Shown here in pieces: positions 58,920 to 64,000 of a DNA stretch of 64,000 nt. Under the pieces are notes generated by a model. The model did not search any database, had not been told where the DNA came from, and saw only the letters and a list, made by a program, of their open reading frames with translations. The stretch is from Candidatus Hodarchaeota archaeon (GTDB lineage: Archaea > Asgardarchaeota > Heimdallarchaeia > Hodarchaeales > Hodarchaeaceae), in the NCBI GenBank assembly GCA_016840285.1, contig JAEOSR010000032.1:1-64000 (forward strand). Reading direction: 5' to 3'. Position 1 is the stretch's first letter, and each line of letters begins with the position of its first letter. The position numbers and the translations under genes are program-made.

Positions 58920-60458
58920 GTGGTTCGGCCTGGTCGAGAGAGTTTTAAACGATTTCTCAATACAATTCTCGGACGAATTACACCCCATATTGAGGGATAC
59001 TCACCACCAGATCAAGTTTTACTTACAGATTTCCTCTCAGTTCTCCAACATCACGAGGAGGCCGATTATAAAAGAAGTAAACTCTCACAACGGCTTGTAG
59101 AATACATTAATAGAGTTTCTGAAACCACAGAATATTTAGGAAAAGCATTTCTTTGGTTTACATACAACTATATATGGAATGCAGATCTAATATTAAACGT
59201 CTCCGAATTTCACGCTGATCACTTTTATGAATACTTAGTTAAACATCTCCGTGGTAGTTCTGGGACACCAGGAGTATATAATCTGATTCAGCAAAAGATT
59301 CCATTGACAAATCTTGCTTGGGAACAATTACAGTATGAAAGTAATAAGCTCCTCTATCCTCTTTCAGAGTATCAATTACAGATCTTAATAGCTCTCTACT
59401 TGTTCATTAACGGAGGCATTGACGCACTCAATCCACGAAAAATAAGAGAAGCCATAATCAGCCAAGTACCTTTTCAGCCCAATGTAAAACCAACCACCGA
59501 GCTCTCACGGTTTTTTAAATTCATTGATGGCTCTTGGTACTTACGTTTTCATAATCCTGTGTTTGGATTGGAGCGTCTGGCTTTTCATTATGAACTAAAT
59601 GAAGGAAGATCGCTAAATGAAATATTCAACTTTCTTGATCCAGGTTCCACTGTATTAGGTTTAAGTGCAGTATACTATGATAGGAACAATCCAAATACCC
59701 ATATTGGAACATTGGTTGTCCCCACAGAAACAATTAACCAATTAACAGCATATCTCCACCGACGAGAAGCAGAAAGAGCTCTAAACCTTATTGATTTAAC
59801 AAAGATTAATAGTATTCATCGAAATGTGTCTTTTGAAAACTATAAAGTAGGCACTGGATGGGTACAATTAAGTAAAACGAAAACGAGACAATTAACAAAT
59901 CAAATAAAGGTGAAACATCCCCGGAAAAAAAAGAAACCACCTTCATTGTCATTCACCACTCCAGACTATAACACAGACTGGAACTTCAGGGATCATCCCT
60001 TACCCTCTCAAATCATTCAATTATATTGTAAATTTTCTAGAGAATTCTCGTTTACATCGTTACCCATCCAAACAGGTACCCAAAGCACATTTACACTCTC
60101 CCGATCTGAAATCGGGCTACTTAAGCAATTATTCTATAACAAAGTAGTTCATATTGGATTTGTGCCCTATCGTCTTGTTTATGAATTTGCATTAGATTCC
60201 TACTGGATTAAAATACCCCAAATTCCTCAAATTCAGTTAAAAACATTCTTAAACACACTACCATACTGTGAATACTATATTACTGATTCTTCTATCCTAG
60301 TATGGACAAGATTGAATCCCCAATTAAGGGAATGGATTAAAAATGACCTCTTGTGGGAAATATATCAAATCTTACCAACTCATCCTCCACAAGGATTGAA
60401 ATACAAATGGTTCGATGAAAACAATCTCATGTGGATTCCACCCGATTTTCCTTCCTAA
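58920..60458 (+). CDS. Unrecognised ~510-residue protein family, copy 3 of 3
   Basis: 512 residues, closely related to copy 2. Blocks: RESFKRFLNTILGRITPHIE, KAFLWFTYNYIWNADLILNVSEFHADHFYEYL in parts, YESNKLLYPLS, WYLRFHNPVFGLERLAFH, VLGLSAVYYDRNNPNTHIGTL in parts, SLSFTTPDYN, HIGFVPYRLVYEFALDSYWIK in parts and KWFDENNLMWIPPD. No recognised domain. GTG at 58920 with GGTGA eight bases before it; GTG at 58908 is the alternative. Followed by the conserved 3' element. Confidence 0.78.
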   Translation: MVRPGRESFKRFLNTILGRITPHIEGYSPPDQVLLTDFLSVLQHHEEADYKRSKLSQRLVEYINRVSETTEYLGKAFLWFTYNYIWNADLILNVSEFHADHFYEYLVKHLRGSSGTPGVYNLIQQKIPLTNLAWEQLQYESNKLLYPLSEYQLQILIALYLFINGGIDALNPRKIREAIISQVPFQPNVKPTTELSRFFKFIDGSWYLRFHNPVFGLERLAFHYELNEGRSLNEIFNFLDPGSTVLGLSAVYYDRNNPNTHIGTLVVPTETINQLTAYLHRREAERALNLIDLTKINSIHRNVSFENYKVGTGWVQLSKTKTRQLTNQIKVKHPRKKKKPPSLSFTTPDYNTDWNFRDHPLPSQIIQLYCKFSREFSFTSLPIQTGTQSTFTLSRSEIGLLKQLFYNKVVHIGFVPYRLVYEFALDSYWIKIPQIPQIQLKTFLNTLPYCEYYITDSSILVWTRLNPQLREWIKNDLLWEIYQILPTHPPQGLKYKWFDENNLMWIPPDFPS

Positions 60459-60502
60459 GAAAAAAAGAAAAAGAAGGGAGTGAATAAAGAATTTAAACCT
60501 TA

Positions 60503-60582
60503 TTGGCTGGGAGGAGAGCCATCTTGAGGAGGCATTTCGTTTTTCACCGCTCCTTTATTTAGTACCGCCTTTAAGAACACCC
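60503..60582 (+). other. Conserved 3' element after paralogue 3
   Basis: About 45 bases past the stop, GCTGGGAGGAGAGCC, GGAGGCATTTCG, TTTTTCACCGCTCC and CCTTTAAGAACACC correspond in order to the element after copy 2. Not an extension of the coding frame. Confidence 0.5.
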
Positions 60583-60751
60583 AACATTTTTCAATGGGCC
60601 ATTAATTGAATTAATTATGAGCTGAAATTTCTCGACTGCCATTCAACGTCTTTAATTCTTTTTCAATATAAGCTCCCCAGCTTATTCGTTCTTTAACTCG
60701 TCTCAGCTTGCTGACAAAGTTTCTAAACTCGACTCTTTATGTCAAGGCTAC

Positions 60752-61216
60752 CTAAATTTTGATATTAATTATCGTCACAAGAGTAGATCCAAGATTAAAA
60801 GCTGATGATTTTAAATAATTTTTCCGATGAACCGCGAGAATGTCCCCAGTTCTATCAATCAACACCTGAGAGTAATAGATTTTTCCATTCTTCGCTTCTG
60901 TCATGCCAAAACAAATGATAATGCTATATTCTCTGGCTAAGTCGGCAATAAAAGTCGTTTCTTCTCCTGGGATGGATTTAGAAATCCTTTGATGGTACTC
61001 TTTGTTATCTTTAGGAAAATAATACCAACTCAAGATTACCTCACCAAATAAAATTAATTCAACTTCGGGGTGAGCCGCTATAATCCTTGTAATGTATTGT
61101 TTAATTGTTTGTAGATTTCTTTCTAGAGAAGGATCACACTTCATGGCAACACTGGCAACTTTTAGTGTAATATCAGTGTTTTTCACATTGTATAGAAAAC
61201 GGTCAAGAATTGGCAT
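60752..61216 (-). pseudogene. N-terminal half of a nitrilase-superfamily amidohydrolase
   Basis: 154 residues instead of about 270. The catalytic Glu (FGE, residue 59) and Lys (HRKNYL, Lys132) of the Glu-Lys-Cys triad are present with IICFGMTEAKNGKIYYSQVLIDRTGDI between them. The frame then ends in a short unrelated-looking tail (SAFNLGSTLVTIINIKI) before the block that should carry the catalytic Cys. The protein should be inactive. A right-hand repeat fragment (61253-61296) lies just upstream. Confidence 0.65.
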
Positions 61217-61252
61217 CTTGTCAACGGCCAGAAGGCGAGATTTTAAATAATT

Positions 61253-61296
61253 TCTATAGGAGCAATCTCAATTTCCACCCGACTAGCCCTTGTGCC
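61253..61296 (+). repeat. Dispersed intergenic repeat, copy D1 (right part)
   Basis: CTATAGGAGCAATCTCAATTTCC then CCGACTAGCCCTTGTGCC, given here in parts, match the right-hand blocks of copies C and F. Confidence 0.6.
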
Positions 61297-61336
61297 ACAC
61301 ATTGTCAATAATTTTTCCCAATCGCTTAGCAAATCC

Positions 61337-61435
61337 AGTGGACAGACAACAGATCAAATACTCGCAAATTGAAAATAATTGAGGTAAATGACTCCTTAAT
61401 GCTATCTGACGATAGTTCCGCAAAATTTCCACCCG
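61337..61435 (+). repeat. Dispersed intergenic repeat, copy D2
   Basis: Nearly full unit: AGTGGACAGACAACAGATC, CTCGCAAATTGAA, GACTCCTTAA, CTGACGATAGTTCCG, AATTTCCACCC. Spacing between blocks differs slightly from copies E and F through small insertions. Confidence 0.75.
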
Positions 61436-61640
61436 ATAATTAATTGAAAATACCTTAAATCAATGAAAATCTTCATTTTCGGATAAATTTAGTCTCTATT
61501 ATGCCCAGTGAAGATATTTTCCTATTGCTTGATTAAAATCTGAATTATTCTCCTTACTAAGGGAGAAAAATATTATAGAAAGATTTTTATACATATGTAA
61601 ACAAAAATGTTTACAAGTAATAACTTAAGTCCTCAAGAAA

Positions 61641-61865
61641 GTGAGATATTTGGCCCAAGTACAGCTAAGAATTCCTGATGAAATGCTTTCCACTATTGAT
61701 AAATGGGTGATCGAAGGGAGATATCGAAGCAGAAGTGATGCCATCAAAACTATGATTACGGTATACTTAGAACGGGAAAAAACCCGTGAATTTTATAAAA
61801 TGCTACAAGAGAGAAGCGAGGAAGCGAAAAATAATCCTGAAATATTAATCCCTTTTGATGATTGA
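61641..61865 (+). CDS. Ribbon-helix-helix antitoxin-type protein
   Basis: 74 residues, GTG start. VQLRIPDEMLSTIDKWVIEG is the ribbon and first helix; RYRSRSDAIKTMITVYLE is the G-R-x-S-R-S-D/E-A helix typical of CopG/ParD RHH repressors. A charged tail, probably toxin-neutralising, follows. Six bases before the RelE-like gene; first gene of a toxin-antitoxin operon and likely autorepressor. Confidence 0.85.
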   Translation: MRYLAQVQLRIPDEMLSTIDKWVIEGRYRSRSDAIKTMITVYLEREKTREFYKMLQERSEEAKNNPEILIPFDD

Positions 61866-61871
61866 ACCCGA

Positions 61872-62138
61872 ATGACGTACCAAATCCTTCTACATCCAAA
61901 AGCGGATGGTGCTCTGAAGAAACTCGAGAAGAAAACTCATGTCACGGTCAAAAAGAAGATCAGGGAATTAATGGACTCCCCAGAAAAAGGGGAAAGGTTA
62001 CTAGGGACAACCTTTTGGAAACTACGAGCCGGGAATTATCGAATAATCTATGAAATTGAGACCAAGCCCGACAGGGTGTTAATCCTCTATATTGGCCATC
62101 GAAAACACGTGTATGATGAGTTTCAAAGACTATTATAA
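61872..62138 (+). CDS. RelE/ParE-type toxin
   Basis: 88 residues with the RelE fold pattern: YQILLHPKADGALKKLEKK, a helical hairpin, then FWKLRAGNYRIIYEI and VLILYIGHRKHVYDEF. The basic/aromatic residues of mRNA interferases (Arg in LRAGNYR, His/Arg in GHRKHVY) are kept. Pairs with the RHH antitoxin upstream. mRNA cleavage on the ribosome is the family activity. Confidence 0.88.
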   Translation: MTYQILLHPKADGALKKLEKKTHVTVKKKIRELMDSPEKGERLLGTTFWKLRAGNYRIIYEIETKPDRVLILYIGHRKHVYDEFQRLL

Positions 62139-62182
62139 GGGATAGATCACCACTCTCTTTAGAATATTCGAATTTACAAAAA

Positions 62183-62259
62183 CAGTGGACAGACATCAGA
62201 CCGCATGCTCGTAAATTGAAGCTAACGACTCCTTAAAGCCACCTGACGATAGTTCCGCT
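62183..62259 (+). repeat. Dispersed intergenic repeat, copy E
   Basis: CAGTGGACAGACATCAGACC, then GCTCGTAAATTGAAGC, GACTCCTTAAAGCC and CTGACGATAGTTCCG. This is the clearest left-to-centre copy and lies just after the RelE-like toxin gene. Confidence 0.8.
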
Positions 62260-62280
62260 CTCATCTAGTTTAAGTTAATC

Positions 62281-62526
62281 TCATTTTTCAACAAAAACAT
62301 GAGTACGAATTAATTCAGCGTAATGTCGCAATTTTTGGGTTAACATAAAGTTATATTTCTTATCCGGGCTATCTATAATATCCGCAGCGTTTATTAAATC
62401 CATGGCAAAAAACAAGGCTTCATCTCCACGAATAAATAACCCTGGCCAATCATCACCAAATTGAACTGCCCCAGTTTCAACTCTTTTACCATCATCAGGA
62501 TAAGCGAGACTTCTTACGCTTTTCAT
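62281..62526 (-). CDS. Small protein of unknown function
   Basis: 81 residues: RSLAYPDDGKRVETGAVQFG, then GDDWPGLFIRGDEALFFAMDL and a helical C-terminus. Motif-like WPGLFIRGDEA is distinctive but I cannot assign it. Located between two toxin-antitoxin modules, with repeat copies on both sides, so likely accessory. GGAGATTG precedes the start by 4-10 bases. Confidence 0.55.
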   Translation of the reverse strand: MKSVRSLAYPDDGKRVETGAVQFGDDWPGLFIRGDEALFFAMDLINAADIIDSPDKKYNFMLTQKLRHYAELIRTHVFVEK

Positions 62527-62973
62527 TTACAATCTCCTTTGTAAGTAATTGTTATCAGATGTATTTTACAAGGTGGAATAATAGCATTACTACCCTGAAG
62601 TTATCTTTTTGGGCCTCCCATTTGTCTAATTTTCACTCCCCGAAAATAAACAAAAAGCGTACAGACAGCAAACGGAATGCTCGTAAATTGAAGCAAACAA
62701 CTCCTTAAGCCAACTGACGATAGGAACATCTCAATTTCCATCATCAAGCAAAGAGAATGATAATTTATTCCTTAAAAAAAGCGTACATCGATTAGTAGTA
62801 GCACGTTCTTTTAGATAGCTACTCTCATGATACCATGGTAACATTGTTTTTCCCGACAATATTGATTATTTGTAGAATGACTAGCTCTTGATAGCTTCTG
62901 TTCATGCACTCTCATGAGCTTATCTAGATTATTACCGAGAATTAAACAAATTTGGCCAAAAAGCATCCATAAT
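62527..62973. other. Intergenic region containing repeat copy F
   Basis: These 447 bases between the small unknown gene and the 3' end of vapC contain repeat copy F (62656-62740). Otherwise only short frames without start signals are present. Confidence 0.5.
62656..62740 (+). repeat. Dispersed intergenic repeat, copy F
   Basis: AGCGTACAGACAGCAAACGG, ATGCTCGTAAATTGAAGC, AACTCCTTAAGCC, CTGACGATAGGAACATC and TCAATTTCCATC. Shows left, centre and right blocks in one unit. Confidence 0.8.
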
Positions 62974-63378
62974 TTACCCGATGATCTGAAAACCTGCCTG
63001 TTCGAAGTGAGAATCATAAGAAAAGGCAATATTCATTCCTAAAGAACGCATAACGACAAAACTGGTACAATCAGTAAAACTATAAGATTTATCATGATGT
63101 TCTTTGAAAAATTCCCAGGACGATTCCTCCAACGCTTCTAAAATCCAGAGAATTCTAATATTGGGTGAGTTTCTTATTGTTTCCCCAATTCGGATTGTCT
63201 CTTCATGTGATACTCTTCCCCTTAAGAGAGTAAAAAGCTCATCAAGGATGTAATTGGTTGAAATCATTTTTCCATATTTGCCTTCTCTGATTTGGCTCTC
63301 AATTTCAACCGCAGAGGGATAATTAATATCATTTTTCACTTTAGACGCAAAAAAAGCTCCTGTATCTATAAAAATCAT
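62974..63378 (-). CDS. vapC: PIN-domain toxin (VapC family)
   Basis: 134 residues. FIDTGAFFA gives the first acidic residue, NYILDELFTLL the second (Glu of the ILDE motif) and SFTDCTSFVVM the third/fourth (TD-type), ending with AFSYDSHFEQAGF, the usual D-x-HF. This is the metal-dependent RNase motif set of VapC. Follows the VapB-like gene on the same strand after 34 bases. Confidence 0.88.
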   Translation of the reverse strand: MIFIDTGAFFASKVKNDINYPSAVEIESQIREGKYGKMISTNYILDELFTLLRGRVSHEETIRIGETIRNSPNIRILWILEALEESSWEFFKEHHDKSYSFTDCTSFVVMRSLGMNIAFSYDSHFEQAGFQIIG

Positions 63379-63412
63379 GAGATCACCTTGATGGAGAGCA
63401 AAGTCGAACCAT

Positions 63413-63655
63413 TCACTCCGTGTTGTAAATAATCTGATCTACTTCTTGAGACGCTTTTTCATCTTTGATATGAGACTTAACGACGAGATTAAAATAGGGA
63501 TCGTTCTCATCAATAGTATCATTCTTGAGAAGACTTAGAATGGCTCGTTTAACTGCTTCCTTGATTGATATCTCATGTTGGGTAGCATAGTCAACCAGAA
63601 TCGCATGTTCTTCAGGCGAAAGGGTAGTTTGGACAACTTTCTCCTTAAACTTCAT
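63413..63655 (-). CDS. vapB: VapB-like antitoxin
   Basis: 80 residues. VVQTTLSPEEHAILVDYATQHEISIKEAVKRAILSLL, seen in parts, is a ribbon-helix-helix-like DNA-binding core, followed by an acidic tail (DENDPYFNLVV...KASQEVDQIIYNTE) that should wrap the VapC toxin. Upstream of vapC in the same operon; probably autoregulates it. Confidence 0.78.
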   Translation of the reverse strand: MKFKEKVVQTTLSPEEHAILVDYATQHEISIKEAVKRAILSLLKNDTIDENDPYFNLVVKSHIKDEKASQEVDQIIYNTE

Positions 63656-64000
63656 GTTTCATCTCTCATATTAAATGAAACATGGACCGTATTTAAAGAT
63701 AATGGTTTTGATCATAAGGAACCTCATCTCGAGAAATTCATGATGTATCCCTCTCACCCCACCCTTTGGCCCTTCTACCATCGTCTGGGTGGGAAACGGT
63801 CTTACACCACTTTGGGGTATGACTTTTATAAAGGTAAGTTCCCAGTTTTGAAGTCGATCATTATTTAATTTGCTATTACTATTGGATAGCCCCCCTAAAA
63901 AAAGGGTGGTAAGTGAATATAACGGAATCCTCCCAAAAGGAAAAATAAAGGACAAATATCAGACCGTCGCTCGTGTAATTGAAGCTAGTGACTCTTTAAG
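63656..64000. other. Region upstream of vapBC, with repeat copy G at the window edge
   Basis: 345 bases containing the vapB promoter region. CCCACCC (near 63757) and GGGTGGG (near 63787) could form a hairpin. Frames on both strands here look like chance. The last 53 bases are repeat copy G. Confidence 0.45.
63948..64000 (+). repeat. Dispersed intergenic repeat, copy G, cut by the window end
   Basis: AGGACAAATATCAGACCG, CGCTCGTGTAATTGAAGCT and GACTCTTTAAG, matching the left and centre of copies E and F. The right part lies beyond the window. Confidence 0.7.

Noticed and set aside
63671..63955. 94-codon minus-strand frame upstream of vapB
   Set aside because: No start signal, odd composition, and it overlaps the vapB promoter region and repeat copy G.
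53310..64000. Dispersed repeat as a decayed protein-coding gene
   Set aside because: Translating the aligned blocks puts the conserved parts in different frames in different copies because of small indels; no shared peptide results.

Overview
The window reads as chromosomal DNA from an Asgard archaeon (Promethearchaeota/Asgardarchaeota). It is AT-rich. The information-processing genes are archaeal: ribosomal proteins in archaeal order, RpoD with ferredoxin clusters, RpoL, TFB, KsgA/Dim1, PAN, MBF1, HerA-NurA, aRecJ and Pcc1. Several genes are of the kind used to define Asgards: an OSTC/Ost3-like oligosaccharyltransferase subunit, a single-domain gelsolin-like protein, a Rag/Gtr-type small GTPase, and two tandem EF-1A-family GTPases, one with eRF3/Hbs1-like features. 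Placement below phylum level cannot be made by eye.

Layout. From 1 to 33 kb the region is housekeeping. It holds S9-L13-L18e-RpoD; KsgA with DUF655; TFB; EF-1A and its paralogue; S10-S7; an OSTC-like gene; a COG1395-type regulator; stalk protein P1/L12; DUF434-RdgB; S15-coiled coil-RecJ-Pcc1; S3Ae; NurA-HerA; L32e-L19e-L18-S5-L30-L15; a COG4080 protein overlapping a C5 DNA methylase; RpoL-RNase III-like; PAN; MBF1; and S8-L6. The usual archaeal spc order is broken: S8-L6 lie about 5 kb away from L32e...L15, and no secY follows L15. Nine tRNA genes (Ile, Ser-TGA, Ala, Trp, Val, Ser-GCT, Met, Asn and one tRNA-like 3' half) lie between these blocks. At least seven carry introns and several carry two or three, in the D-loop, the anticodon arm and even the T-loop. 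The tRNA-Trp intron carries box C/D-like motifs.

From 33 to 50 kb the content turns accessory and metabolic. It includes an HExxH metallopeptidase-like protein, divergent from the first of three members of an unrecognised ~510-residue family (35.3, 44.3 and 58.9 kb); a HerA/VirB4-type ATPase; an F420-type luciferase-like oxidoreductase; a cyclase-family hydrolase; oligopeptidase B; a SatD-DUF3307 pair behind a striking five-copy operator-like array; an MDR oxidoreductase; and an ACT-domain protein.

From 50 to 64 kb the region looks like a decaying or plastic island. It has a zinc-ribbon gene with an in-frame stop, TPR, LVIVD and nitrilase fragments, small zinc-finger proteins, a winged-helix/metallopeptidase pair, two toxin-antitoxin modules (RHH-RelE and VapBC), and a dispersed intergenic repeat family of about 80-110 bp in at least seven places.

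Start codons: many genes use GTG or TTG. A GGTGA Shine-Dalgarno-like motif about 8 nt before the start recurs (all three ~510-residue paralogues and the cyclase gene), and I used it to choose starts. All assignments come from reading motifs in the sequence; no database search was run.
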